From positions 1 through 64,000 of the forward strand of contig NZ_AJLL01000037.1 in assembly GCF_000317225.1 (NCBI RefSeq): 64,000 nt of DNA. The letters run 5' to 3'. This stretch comes from Fischerella thermalis PCC 7521 (GTDB taxonomy: Bacteria > Cyanobacteriota > Cyanobacteriia > Cyanobacteriales > Nostocaceae). A program made the position numbers and the translations under genes. Positions 17,392 to 26,632 of the stretch are shown in pieces (position 1 is the first letter of the stretch; every line of letters begins with the position of its first letter). The notes under the pieces are model-generated. The model saw nothing but the letters and a program-made list of their open reading frames with translations. It was not told where the DNA came from and did not search any database.

Positions 17392-17673
17392 TCATTCTTC
17401 TGGTTCAATTGTGCTGGTCAAACCATGATTTTTTAATGTCTCACAATAAAACTCAGCAGGTTCCTGAGCGCAGGTAATCACTAAAGCAAGACCGTTACTA
17501 TGGGCTTCCATCATAATGCTAACAGCCTGAGGTTGAGTCAGGCTGGGCACCGTGGTTAATAGAACCTGTACCACATACTCCATAGTGTTGTAGTCGTCGT
17601 TATGGAGCAAAACGCGATACTGAGGCGCTAGTTTTCTGGATGTTGAACGCTTCTGTTGGGTTTCGACTGACAC
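17392..17673 (-). CDS. clpS: ATP-dependent Clp protease adaptor ClpS
   Basis: 93 residues. N-end-rule adaptor that delivers substrates with destabilising N-terminal residues to ClpC/ClpAP. The core YRVLLHNDDYNTMEYVVQVL includes the acidic substrate-pocket residues (Asn-Asp-Asp), and MMEAHSNGLALVITCAQEPAE matches the C-terminal fold. The start is GTG 17673, following a short spacer. It lies upstream of the CPBP protease gene on the same strand (118-base gap). Confidence 0.94.
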   Translation of the reverse strand: MSVETQQKRSTSRKLAPQYRVLLHNDDYNTMEYVVQVLLTTVPSLTQPQAVSIMMEAHSNGLALVITCAQEPAEFYCETLKNHGLTSTIEPEE

Positions 17674-17937
17674 GGTAGTTTGCTCTTTTGGTAATTTACT
17701 ACAACAAATTTTTGTTTAAAGGTTGTTTACTAGAATTAGCTTCACAGTTACTTAAACTATTGTATAGCACTGAAAAGGCTGTTGGTAGTAATTAGTTGGT
17801 TGTTGATGGTTAATGGTTAGTTGTTAGTCGTTTGTATTTTCCCCTTTCCCTTGTCCGCAAATTGCTATTGCCTATGATAGCTTTTAAAATTAAAAGAGCA
17901 GCAGCACAATGATTGCCACTGCCGAAGCTATGTGAAT

Positions 17938-18294
17938 ATGGAGATTACACCTAATTTTCAACTAGGGCAAATAGTATCTTTAGAGCATGATGATAGCAAA
18001 CTATATGCGGAAGTGATTCAAGTTGTGATTTCCCGTCAGTTGTGCTGGGTACGTCCTTTGCTGTTATTGGTCAAATCTTCGGAACCACCAATCATTAATG
18101 ATTTACGTGAAGCGTCTGACCTACTTTGGCCTATAACTTTATTTAGACCAGCTTTAGATACAGAAGTCATTGATATATTGAGTCACGTATTAGCAAAAGA
18201 ACCAAAACCTGAACTAGACTCACCTGCTAAACAGCTACTTCATCAGTTTATTCATAAAGTTTGGCAAGCCTATAAGAAAGGATGTACAGGTTAG
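17938..18294 (+). CDS. Conserved cyanobacterial protein, function unknown
   Basis: 118-120 residues. A beta-rich N-terminal half (GQIVSLEHDDSKLYAEVIQVVISRQLCWVRPLLLL) is followed by a helical tail (PAKQLLHQFIHKVWQAYKK). No signal peptide or known motif. ATG 17938 is preferred; a GTG two codons upstream (17932) is equally possible and no clear ribosome site decides. It is divergent from clpS. Confidence 0.7.
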   Translation: MEITPNFQLGQIVSLEHDDSKLYAEVIQVVISRQLCWVRPLLLLVKSSEPPIINDLREASDLLWPITLFRPALDTEVIDILSHVLAKEPKPELDSPAKQLLHQFIHKVWQAYKKGCTG

Positions 18295-18595
18295 TACTGT
18301 TGTGTGGAATTAAAAATTAGCTAAACCCAGTAGGTAATGGGTAATGGGTAATTAAGACACTGATGATTTTCCCATGCCCAACGCCCAACAAGGAAGTATT
18401 ATATCGTAAGCAATTAGCCGAACTTGATATTACATACTCAAAGATTTTCAGTTTATATCTGAAAAGACGCAAAGTTCCTCATGTCTTGATGAAAATATGA
18501 TGTCTTCAGCTATATCAATTCACATCGGACATGATTTCTAAATAGTAAAGCTTTGGTTTTGGGTTTCTAAAAGTACTTTAATAGTAAGTATTTCT
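18295..18595. other. 301-base spacer, no gene seen
   Basis: Contains GGTAATGGGTAATGGGTAAT (three-fold repeat near 18332-18351) and a facing CCCATGCCCAACGCCC tract at 18371-18386. Nothing coding was supported. Confidence 0.35.
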
Positions 18596-18790
18596 TTAAA
18601 TATTGGATACTAATTGGATACGACCAGCATCCATTTCTGCCATTAACAATTCTAATGCTTCATAATCAATGTCAGAGATGTAACCCATTTCTGTTAGTTC
18701 TGAGTTAATTTCATTTTCTATTTCAGGAGTTAATTTTTTAATCAGAAGCGCTTTTTCTACGAGTTGACGAATAACATATCTGGTTTTCAT
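18596..18790 (-). CDS. Small acidic protein, function unknown
   Basis: 64 residues beginning MKTRYVIRQLVEKALLIKKL and rich in Glu/Leu/Ile, predicted as two or three helices. No family recognised; it resembles the small conserved proteins of Nostocales that lack annotated domains. ATG 18790 is followed by normal codon use, but the short length keeps confidence moderate. Confidence 0.5.
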   Translation of the reverse strand: MKTRYVIRQLVEKALLIKKLTPEIENEINSELTEMGYISDIDYEALELLMAEMDAGRIQLVSNI

Positions 18791-19232
18791 ACGTAATTAA
18801 CCAACTAACTTTATATAGTTATTATTCCAGTCACAATTTTGTATAAAATGTGATCTGGCACGTAGGTTAGCAGTGATCTGAATCACAGGTTAGAAGTGAT
18901 TTGATTAGCGATCGCTTCCTGTGTCTATCACATGGTTGAGGTACAGGCAGAACCTTTAACATTGCTTTAATGTTGGCATCCACCAACTTTAGTAATAACT
19001 GATTGAAAACTGAGGGACATGGCAAGCAATAATATTTAATCTTTATTTTAACAAAAGTATACTTAAATACATTTTATCCGGGATTTGACAATCTTTAAAC
19101 AGAAATATTAGACCAATAAAGATTCCGCAAAGAGAAGTAATACGAATGGTCGATGTAAGCAGAAAGAGTATATGGTCAAATACATCTATCTTCCACTATT
19201 CAAAAACTTTACATTACATTTAGGATGACACT
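18791..19232. other. 442-base divergent spacer, no gene seen
   Basis: AT-rich. GTGATCTGAATCACAGGTTAG sits near 18872 with similar short repeats beside it (GGTTAGCAGTGATCTG and GGTTAGAAGTGATTTG), a tandem of about 24 bases. It likely carries the promoter of the downstream STAS gene. Confidence 0.35.
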
Positions 19233-19535
19233 ATGCAAGCGGTGCTTAAGAATCCAACAATTACGGTCATTCGTCCTCAGGGTAGTTTAAATGCTGCTAA
19301 TGCTCTGGAATTTCAACAAGATTTAACAAAAGCACTGGCACAAAATACAAGCAATAGATTGCTGGTAGATTTGGAGCAAGTAGAAGCATTAGATAGTGCT
19401 GGCTTAATGGCGCTAGTATCTGCACTCAAGTTTGCTCAAGACTTAGGTAGACAATTTAGCCTTTGCTCGGTTTCCCCATCTATCAGAATTGTATTTGAAC
19501 TTACCCAACTCGATAAAGTTTTTGACATATTTTGA
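19233..19535 (+). CDS. STAS-domain anti-sigma factor antagonist
   Basis: 100-residue single STAS domain. The phosphorylatable serine is Ser55 in VEALDSAGLMALVSALKFA, the SpoIIAA-type site that an anti-sigma kinase would modify to control partner switching. No RsbW-like kinase or PP2C phosphatase gene lies nearby, so partners are encoded elsewhere. An AGGAT-like site precedes ATG 19233. Confidence 0.9.
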   Translation: MQAVLKNPTITVIRPQGSLNAANALEFQQDLTKALAQNTSNRLLVDLEQVEALDSAGLMALVSALKFAQDLGRQFSLCSVSPSIRIVFELTQLDKVFDIF

Positions 19536-19666
19536 AGCTAAAGTAGTATTTTAGGTTTATTCTCACTGTCTTTTGAGTTTATTGCCATGAAAAATTTTGT
19601 AAACACTAATTAACATTCTGAAACTACCTAATCAATGCTAAGGTTGGAGGTGAGTAATACCAATTT

Positions 19667-19870
19667 TGGATTTTAGATTTTGCGAAAAGTTTGTAGACAC
19701 GTAGACGCACAGGGTCTTCCCGTAAGGGTAGTGGCTTCCGGCGTTAGCGTAAGTCCGAAAGCGATAGCAAGGCTAAAAGCTTTTCAAGACGGATTTTGCG
19801 AAAAGTTTGTAGATGCTTTGCATCTGCGAGCAGCGTCCCGGAGGAAATCTCAAAGCTTTTTAAGACGGAT
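19667..19870. repeat. Composite dispersed repeat (TTTTGCGAAAAGTTT family), two copies in tandem
   Basis: GATTTTGCGAAAAGTTTGTA occurs at 19676-19695 and again at about 19791-19810. Each copy ends with an AAAGCTTTT(C/T)AAGACGGATT block (about 19767 and 19851). Between lie short inverted motifs. A related copy is at 29547-29664 and a shorter one at 26898-26978. The whole 438-base stretch 19536-19973 holds nothing else; the frame read across it (19680-19883) is repeat-derived. Confidence 0.75.
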
Positions 19871-19973
19871 TAAAATTCTTTAGCAGAATGCTGTTCAGCA
19901 AATCTTAAATGATTTAATCTATATCCAAGTTGTGTCAAAGAAATTTATTAAAAATAGCTAAAAGAATAGCACA

Positions 19974-22646
19974 GTGGCTATTGCAGTTGAAAAACTAATC
20001 ACCTCAGATATCATCAAACCAGGTCGTTACCTGGGTAATGAGCATCTGGCAATACGCAAGCCGTGGGAAACGGCAGTGATACGTTGGGTATTGACTTATC
20101 CTGAAGTATACGAAGTAGGAGCCTCTAATTTAGGGCATATCATTCTCTATAACATCTTGAATGCCCAACCACGTCAATTATGCGATCGCGCTTACCTACC
20201 AAATTCAGACTTAGCTGCTAAATTGCGGGCAACCAAAACGCCATTATTTGCCGTTGAGTCAAAGCGATCGCTCACAGAATTTGATATTTTGGGTTTTAGC
20301 CTCAGTTATGAACTCGGAGCCACCAACATTTTAGAAATGTTGGATTTGGCTGAGATTCCCTTGACCTGGAAAGAAAGAAATGAAGGGACAAAGGGACATG
20401 GCAATATTCCCCAATCCTCTTGTTATCCTTTGATTTTTGCTGGTGGACAGACGGCGACATCCAACCCCGAACCCTACGCCGATTTCTTTGACTTTTTCGC
20501 CTTAGGAGACGGTGAAGAACTTCTGCCAGAAATTGGTTTAGTTTTAGAAGAAGGTAAACAAGCAGGGTTAAGTCGGCAAGAACTTTTGCTAGACTTGGCA
20601 CAGATACCGGGTGTATACGTTCCCCAGTTTTACGATATGGCTGCGGATGGTTCTGTACATCCCAACCGCCCAGATGTACCCAAACGGATTTTGCGACGAG
20701 TTGCTACGCCAATCCCTGCTTATTCAATTGGGTTGGTTCCTTACGTTGAAACAGTCCATGACCGCTTGACGATTGAAATTCGACGTGGTTGTACTCGTGG
20801 TTGTCGCTTCTGTCAACCAGGAATGCTCACCCGTCCAGCACGGGATGTGGAACCAGAAAAGGTGGTGACAGCAATTGAGAAGGGAATGCGGGAAACTGGG
20901 TATAATGAGTTTTCTTTGCTCTCTTTGAGTTGTTCTGATTATTTGTCCCTCCCAGCAGTGGGCATGGAAATCAAAAATCGCCTCAAAAATGATAATATTT
21001 CTCTTTCTTTACCCAGCCAGAGGGTAGACAGATTTGATGAAAATATCGCTAATATCCTGGGTGGAATGCGACAAAGTGGTCTAACCTTTGCCCCAGAGGC
21101 TGGCACTCAAAGAATGCGAGATATTATCAACAAAGGTTTGACGAATGAAGAGTTATTACGAGGTGTAAAAACAGCTTGGGAAAAAGGCTGGGATAAAATT
21201 AAGTTATATTTCATGATCGGTTTACCTGGGGAGACCGATGCAGATGTGTTGGGTATTGCGGAGACAGTCAGTTGGTTACAACGGGAATGTCGAGCCAAAG
21301 GTAGAAAACCACTGGCGTTCAATTTAACAATTTCTAACTTTACACCCAAGCCCCATACGCCATTTCAGTGGCACTCAGTTGCTACTGCTGAGTTTGAACG
21401 TAAGCAAAAATTGCTGCAACAAGAATTTCGCCGCATGAAAGGCGTGAAGGTAAACTTTACAGATGTGCGGCTGTCGGCAATGGAAGACTTTATCGGCAGA
21501 GGCGATCGCTCTCTTGGTAAAGTTTTACATCGAGCCTGGGAATTAGGTGCAGGTATGGATTCCTGGTACGACAGCATCGAGCGTGCATATAATGCTTGGG
21601 GAGTTGCGATCGCTGAAGCTGGTCTCAGTTGGAAATACCGCCAAGTTGAGAATGGCGAGTGGAATGTTATGGAGATGGGGGGATTCGGAGATTGGGAGAT
21701 GGGGAGAAAGATTTCACCCCACCACCCTATCACAGAACCCTGCCTCGACAAACCCCTACCTTGGGACCACATAGATACGGGTATCGATAAAAAGTGGCTA
21801 CAAGAAGACTTAAAACGTGCCCTCGAAGCTGTGATCGTTCCTGATTGCTCTTTTGATGGTTGTTCTCACTGTGGTGTCTGCGGCCCAGACTTTGGTCATA
21901 ACATTGTCATTCCCCCACTACCAATTCCAGAATTTGCGGGACAGTTTGTACCTAATACTACAAGATTTCAAAGACTACGGGTATGGTTTGGTAAACAGGG
22001 CGATATGGCTCTTGTTAGCCACCTCGATATCATGCGCTTGTTTGATCGAGCCATGCGACGAGCCGGATTGCCAATTGCCTTTACTGGTGGGTATCATCCA
22101 TCACCACGGATTTCTGTGGCTTCGGCTTTGCCTTTGGGGGCTACCAGTAGTGGTGAAATTGTGGATTTTGAGTTAGCCCAGCGACTGGATGTGGATACTT
22201 TTCGCCAGAGATTGGTAGAGGTACTACCCAGTGACATACCTATATATGATGTGGCGGAGTTGGATTTAAAAGCTCCTGCTGCTACCCAAGGGCTAGAAGC
22301 TGCGGAGTATGTACTTACGATCGCTGTCCCAGAATCATCAACAGCAACACAATGGCAAGATTGGCTGGATACAATTAAACACAAAAGCGAGCTTTGGTAC
22401 GAGCAAACAACCAAGTCAGGCAAAACTCAGTTAGTAAATCTGCGCGATCGCTTATTTGAGATGGAATTGGTGGAAACTACTGATGTTGTTACACAATCAG
22501 CATTGAGTTTGCGTTATCTAGGTAGTTGTCGTCCAGATGGCACGCTGTTGCGTCCTGAACAAGTTCTGTTTATGCTGGAACAAGTATCAGGTCAAGAATT
22601 ACAACTACTGCAAATCCATCGCCAGCGTTTGCTTTTGCGCGACTAA
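19974..22646 (+). CDS. TIGR03960-type B12-binding radical SAM protein with C-terminal DUF2344
   Basis: 890 residues. The N-terminal 200 form a B12-binding-type region (VYEVGASNLGHIILYNIL, PLIFAGGQTATSNPEPY). The radical SAM core has CTRGCRFC (CX3CX2C, about 272-279). The last 240 residues are the DUF2344 domain (LRVWFGKQGDMALVSHLDIMRLFDRAMRR). The start is GTG 19974. The reaction is unknown. In cyanobacteria this gene commonly precedes rne, as here. Two odd in-frame insertions stand out: a 16-codon one near residue 140 (NEGTKGHG...) and about 30 codons at 560-592 (GGFGDWEMGRK...) encoded by G-rich repeat-like DNA. Confidence 0.9.
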   Translation: MAIAVEKLITSDIIKPGRYLGNEHLAIRKPWETAVIRWVLTYPEVYEVGASNLGHIILYNILNAQPRQLCDRAYLPNSDLAAKLRATKTPLFAVESKRSLTEFDILGFSLSYELGATNILEMLDLAEIPLTWKERNEGTKGHGNIPQSSCYPLIFAGGQTATSNPEPYADFFDFFALGDGEELLPEIGLVLEEGKQAGLSRQELLLDLAQIPGVYVPQFYDMAADGSVHPNRPDVPKRILRRVATPIPAYSIGLVPYVETVHDRLTIEIRRGCTRGCRFCQPGMLTRPARDVEPEKVVTAIEKGMRETGYNEFSLLSLSCSDYLSLPAVGMEIKNRLKNDNISLSLPSQRVDRFDENIANILGGMRQSGLTFAPEAGTQRMRDIINKGLTNEELLRGVKTAWEKGWDKIKLYFMIGLPGETDADVLGIAETVSWLQRECRAKGRKPLAFNLTISNFTPKPHTPFQWHSVATAEFERKQKLLQQEFRRMKGVKVNFTDVRLSAMEDFIGRGDRSLGKVLHRAWELGAGMDSWYDSIERAYNAWGVAIAEAGLSWKYRQVENGEWNVMEMGGFGDWEMGRKISPHHPITEPCLDKPLPWDHIDTGIDKKWLQEDLKRALEAVIVPDCSFDGCSHCGVCGPDFGHNIVIPPLPIPEFAGQFVPNTTRFQRLRVWFGKQGDMALVSHLDIMRLFDRAMRRAGLPIAFTGGYHPSPRISVASALPLGATSSGEIVDFELAQRLDVDTFRQRLVEVLPSDIPIYDVAELDLKAPAATQGLEAAEYVLTIAVPESSTATQWQDWLDTIKHKSELWYEQTTKSGKTQLVNLRDRLFEMELVETTDVVTQSALSLRYLGSCRPDGTLLRPEQVLFMLEQVSGQELQLLQIHRQRLLLRD

Positions 22647-23208
22647 TTAACACTTTAAGGGGTAACTTGCTACTTAGTTGCCCCTCAATTTTGGATATAG
22701 GGAATTGATTTTTAACAAGGTTGCGTTAGAATGATATGAAGAGAATTTTCTGGCGCTGCATTGAGTTATTTGGTTCACAATCCTGGTACTCAGGGTTTGA
22801 AAGCAAAGATTTAGAGAGCAACATCTAGGATTTTATCCCAGACCACCACCAGGCAGATTCAAGAACACTCTCTCTTGATGGCTACCTTGTGAATCAGTGA
22901 CTACATAAAAGGCTTCGTCGGCTTCTCTCAACTTTATGATTTTTAACACACATGCTGAATGCCTAATTCTTAGAGAATGAGTGCATTGCATTAAAAATTA
23001 ACCACGGACGGGTGATTAAATTGCTTAAATAATATGCAGCCGTTCTGGAAGAACCGGGCGTGTAAACGCATTTTCCCAGTCGATAGCTCTTTAAGTGTGG
23101 GCTTTAGTTCGCAGTTTTTACAACAGCAGCGCCTGTTTGGGCTTGTAGGGGCAACAGGGACAACATACCCCCAAGTCTATTTTTGCTGCCAATTTTTGAG
23201 GAAATTGA
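22647..23208. other. 562-base spacer and likely long rne leader
   Basis: No established gene. On the minus strand a 52-codon frame (22833-22991) reads KIIKLREADEAFYVVTDSQG and QERVFLNLPGGGLG before its stop; it looks protein-like but I cannot place it, so it may be a small gene or a relic. The last 170 bases before rne include a T-rich stretch and probably its 5' untranslated leader, which is autoregulatory in other cyanobacteria. Confidence 0.35.
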
Positions 23209-25248
23209 ATGCCAAAACAAATTATTATCGCGGAGCAGCATCAAATAGCTGCCGTATTTTCTGAAGATCAAATACAAGAATTAGTTGTTGCTACAGGTCA
23301 TCACCAGATTGGTGATATCTACTTAGGAGTAGTGGAAAATGTATTACCTGGGATAGATGCCGCTTTCGTAAACATCGGCGACCCAGAACGCAATGGGTTT
23401 ATTCACGTTACAGACTTAGGCCCATTACGGCTGAAGCGTACAGCAGCAGCCATCACAGAATTACTAGCACCACAACAAAAAGTATTGGTGCAAGTAATGA
23501 AGGAGCCAACAGGAACAAAGGGACCAAGGCTTACAGGTAACATTACCTTACCCGGACGTTACGTCGTACTCATGCCCTACGGACGGGGTGTAAATTTATC
23601 CCGTCGAATCAAAAATGAAAATGAGCGTAACCGCTTACGGGCATTAGCAATTTTAATTAAACCTGCGGGGATGGGTTTGTTGGTTCGCACCGAAGCAGAA
23701 GGCAAACCAGAAGAAGCAATCATTGAGGATTTAGAAAACCTACAAAAACAATGGGAAGCTATTCAGCAAGAAGCAGTTTCTACCCGCGCCCCTGCACTGC
23801 TCAACCGGGATGATGACTTTATCCAGCGTGTATTGCGAGATATGTACGGTGCGGATGTCAACCGCATAGTCGTAGACTCCAGTACTGGCTTAAAACGGGT
23901 GAAGCAGTATTTGCAAAACTGGAGTGGTGGACAAGTACCACAAGGATTGTTAATCGACCACCACCGCGATCGCACGGCGATTTTAGAATACTTCCGGATC
24001 AACGCAGCGATCAAAGAAGCCCTGAAACCCAGAGTAGACCTGCCTTCTGGTGGCTACATTATCATCCAGCCCACCGAAGCATTAACAGTGATCGATGTCA
24101 ACTCTGGTTCATTTACGCGATCGGCAACAGCTAGGGAAACAGTGTTGTGGACAAACTGCGAAGCTGCTACAGAAATAGCCCGCCAGCTACGTTTACGGAA
24201 TATTGCTGGTGTGATCGTCGTTGATTTCATTGATATGGAAACACGACGTGACCAACAGCACGTCCTGGAACACTTTAACAAAGCCCTGAAAGCAGACAAA
24301 GCCCGTCCTCAGATTGCTCAATTAACGGAACTTGGTCTAGTAGAACTCACCCGCAAACGTCAAGGTCAAAACATTTACGAATTGTTTAGCGAACCTTGTC
24401 AAACCTGTGGTGGTTTAGGGCATATTGTGCATTTACCCGGAGAAACAGAAAGCCGTTCCATCGTATCACCAGCTGAATTACCAGAACGCTTTGTATCTTT
24501 GCCTCAAAGAGAACCCCGTTTACCATCTCCTCGCTTGAGTGAACCACGAGAAATTTACGAAGGATTCGGGGAAGCATACGAACACGATAGCGATTTAGGT
24601 GGATTGAATCTTAGCAACCATCCCAGCTATCAAGAAATTAGTGATAGCAAAAGGCGTCGTCGTCGTCGCATTGGTCTAAATGGTGGCAACGGTAAAGAAG
24701 AACCACGCATCAATGGCAACCCGTTATCACTGGTAAATGAGCCAGATATGGACATTGATGCAGACAGAGACTTAGTAGAGACTTCTGATTTACCAATACC
24801 TAATATTAATAAATCAGGTTGGGTGGAAAGAGGAGAACGAGCTAAAGTCTCAAGACCAGAGATAGTCAAACCAGTGGTAGAACCACCGGAGATTGTCACC
24901 GTGGAAATGACACCACCGGAACAAGATGTGTATGCTTTGATGGGAGTTTCACCATTAGTGAAGTTGAACCGGGAAGTGAGAAATCCCAAGTCTGTGATTA
25001 TTAACGTCACTCTGCCTGGTCAAGCTGCTACTATGCCCCCAGAAACAACCCCGGAAGTAATTGCTCAAACGGCAACTAGTACCATAGAGGCTCCGGTACA
25101 AACAGAACCATCACCACCAGTAACGACAGAGACACCTGACTTGCCTATGATGGCAGATGAAACAGAAGCTACTACCAGTACTGCTATCCGTCGTCGTCGC
25201 CGTCGTTCTTCTGCTTTGGAGACAGATTCAGCAACAGGGGAAAGCTAA
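23209..25248 (+). CDS. rne: Ribonuclease E/G
   Basis: Endoribonuclease that cuts single-stranded AU-rich RNA and organises the cyanobacterial degradosome; 679 residues. An S1 RNA-binding domain is near residues 35-120. The catalytic region has the metal-binding Asp in VIDVNSGSF and in VVDFIDM, and the Zn-link-like CQTCGG is near 398-403. A disordered tail carries two Arg-rich patches, SKRRRRRRIG and the near-terminal RRRRRRSSA. The latter matches the C-terminal nonapeptide known in Anabaena to recruit polynucleotide phosphorylase. ATG 23209 has a GAGGAAATTGA site upstream. rnhB follows after 24 bases. Confidence 0.95.
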   Translation: MPKQIIIAEQHQIAAVFSEDQIQELVVATGHHQIGDIYLGVVENVLPGIDAAFVNIGDPERNGFIHVTDLGPLRLKRTAAAITELLAPQQKVLVQVMKEPTGTKGPRLTGNITLPGRYVVLMPYGRGVNLSRRIKNENERNRLRALAILIKPAGMGLLVRTEAEGKPEEAIIEDLENLQKQWEAIQQEAVSTRAPALLNRDDDFIQRVLRDMYGADVNRIVVDSSTGLKRVKQYLQNWSGGQVPQGLLIDHHRDRTAILEYFRINAAIKEALKPRVDLPSGGYIIIQPTEALTVIDVNSGSFTRSATARETVLWTNCEAATEIARQLRLRNIAGVIVVDFIDMETRRDQQHVLEHFNKALKADKARPQIAQLTELGLVELTRKRQGQNIYELFSEPCQTCGGLGHIVHLPGETESRSIVSPAELPERFVSLPQREPRLPSPRLSEPREIYEGFGEAYEHDSDLGGLNLSNHPSYQEISDSKRRRRRRIGLNGGNGKEEPRINGNPLSLVNEPDMDIDADRDLVETSDLPIPNINKSGWVERGERAKVSRPEIVKPVVEPPEIVTVEMTPPEQDVYALMGVSPLVKLNREVRNPKSVIINVTLPGQAATMPPETTPEVIAQTATSTIEAPVQTEPSPPVTTETPDLPMMADETEATTSTAIRRRRRRSSALETDSATGES

Positions 25249-25272
25249 AGCTAAAAGTTCAAAACCTTAAAT

Positions 25273-25935
25273 ATGGCCAAGCTCAAGCCAGATAAAGCTT
25301 CTGTTGATTCGCCAACACTTCAACAGCAAGCAAGTTGGCTAGAATTCTCCGCGTTTTCAGACATCTGTGGGCCAGTTGCAGGTGTGGATGAAGTAGGGCG
25401 GGGCTGTTTGTTTGGGCCTGTGGTCGCAGCAGCAGTGATATTACCAAATGATGCTTTGTCTGCACTGATGGCAGCAAAAATCAAGGATAGTAAAAAGCTG
25501 TCTAGCTCTCGCAGAAGTCAGCTAGCTCAGCATATCCGGTCGGTTGCTATTGACTATAAAATAGGCTTTGCTTCAGTTGTTGAAATTGACCAAATAAATA
25601 TTTTGCAGGCTACACTTTTAGCGATGAAGCGAGCAGTGCTGAAGCTAAAGGTGCAGCCTACACTCTGCTTGATTGATGGTAAGCAATCAATTAACGATTT
25701 GCCACTCCTGCAACAAACGATTGTCAAGGGGGACGAGCGATCGCTGGCTATTGCTGCTGCTAGTATTATTGCTAAGGTGTGGCGAGACGAGTTAATCGTG
25801 CGGCTTGCCTCTAAATATCCCATGTATGACTTAGAGCAAAATAAGGGTTATGGAAGTCCAAAGCATTTACTAGCACTGCAAGAACATGGGCCTTCACCTT
25901 TACACCGCAAGTCTTTTCGTCCTTGCCGAATTTAA
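25273..25935 (+). CDS. rnhB: Ribonuclease HII
   Basis: Removes RNA and single ribonucleotides from RNA-DNA hybrids; 220 residues. The active-site acidic residues are visible in AGVDEVGRGCLFGPVVAAAVIL (Asp-Glu), LIDGKQ (Asp) and the downstream AAASIIAKVWRDE. The C-terminus HGPSPLHRKSFRPC matches the family. A 24-base gap after rne on the same strand suggests cotranscription. Confidence 0.95.
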   Translation: MAKLKPDKASVDSPTLQQQASWLEFSAFSDICGPVAGVDEVGRGCLFGPVVAAAVILPNDALSALMAAKIKDSKKLSSSRRSQLAQHIRSVAIDYKIGFASVVEIDQINILQATLLAMKRAVLKLKVQPTLCLIDGKQSINDLPLLQQTIVKGDERSLAIAAASIIAKVWRDELIVRLASKYPMYDLEQNKGYGSPKHLLALQEHGPSPLHRKSFRPCRI

Positions 25936-25964
25936 TGGACAAGGGAGAGGGAAAAAGACGTGGT

Positions 25965-26000
25965 GACACGGAGACAAGGAAGCAATTTCTCCTCCGTGTC
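25965..26000. terminator. Hairpin between convergent rnhB and DUF1997 genes
   Basis: GACACGGAG (25965-25973) pairs exactly with CTCCGTGTC (25992-26000). It lies between two converging genes and probably ends the rne-rnhB transcript, though the following T content is mixed (TTCCTTGTCTTCC). Confidence 0.4.
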
Positions 26001-26038
26001 TTCCTTGTCTTCCTTCCTCCTACCAGTCTCGACGATGA

Positions 26039-26632
26039 TTACTCAAGATTAAAAATCGGTAACTCTGGAGTTTGATCATCGCTAATCAGCTTTCCTTCTT
26101 GGGTTTGTAGCATTACCCAGCGACGATAATCAGCTATTAATTGATGTAATAGTCTTTGCTTAATCGTTAAAAGTACACTTTTCAATAAACCGTTGCCAGT
26201 GGTTTCTAAAATTGGCTTAGGAGTATAGGAAAACGGTGGTGGTAACTCTACCTCGACTTCTAAATCCGCTCTGCCTCGTAAATGAGTGCCAGTGCTGAAT
26301 TGATATGGTGATAAATGCCCTTTTAAATTTAGATTGAAGCGCTGGTTAATATACTCAATACCAAGGATTTCACAACCTTGCGATCGCAAATGAATTTTAC
26401 CATTAGATTCTGCCCAAACTTTCATGTCTACGGTGGGCTGAATACTGAGTGACATAAAAGCAAGGGGACGCATTTTTAAACGAAATATATCATCAGCTAA
26501 CGGCTGAATTCGATTGGTGTCTACTAATGCATAGACCAGACGTTGAGGCTGACGCAAGTAGTGCTGAATGGGAATGGGCTGTTGTGGAACAGCAATTTCT
26601 ACCGACTGGGAAGCGGTAAATTTGGTAGACAT
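26039..26632 (-). CDS. DUF1997 family protein
   Basis: 197 residues, soluble, beta-rich. Hallmarks include RLVYALVDTNRIQPLADDIFRLKMRPLAFMSLSIQPTVD and LEVEVELPPPFSYTPKPILETTGNGLLKSVLLTIKQRL, as in the DUF1997 family of cyanobacteria and plastids. A lipid- or polyketide-cyclase-like START fold has been proposed for similar proteins; that is inference here. It sits convergent with rnhB in an order often conserved in cyanobacteria. Confidence 0.85.
   Translation of the reverse strand: MSTKFTASQSVEIAVPQQPIPIQHYLRQPQRLVYALVDTNRIQPLADDIFRLKMRPLAFMSLSIQPTVDMKVWAESNGKIHLRSQGCEILGIEYINQRFNLNLKGHLSPYQFSTGTHLRGRADLEVEVELPPPFSYTPKPILETTGNGLLKSVLLTIKQRLLHQLIADYRRWVMLQTQEGKLISDDQTPELPIFNLE

Noticed and set aside
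19680-19883. 67-codon frame beginning MRKVCRHVDAQG
   Set aside because: Wholly inside the composite dispersed repeat; codons follow the repeat rather than a protein pattern.
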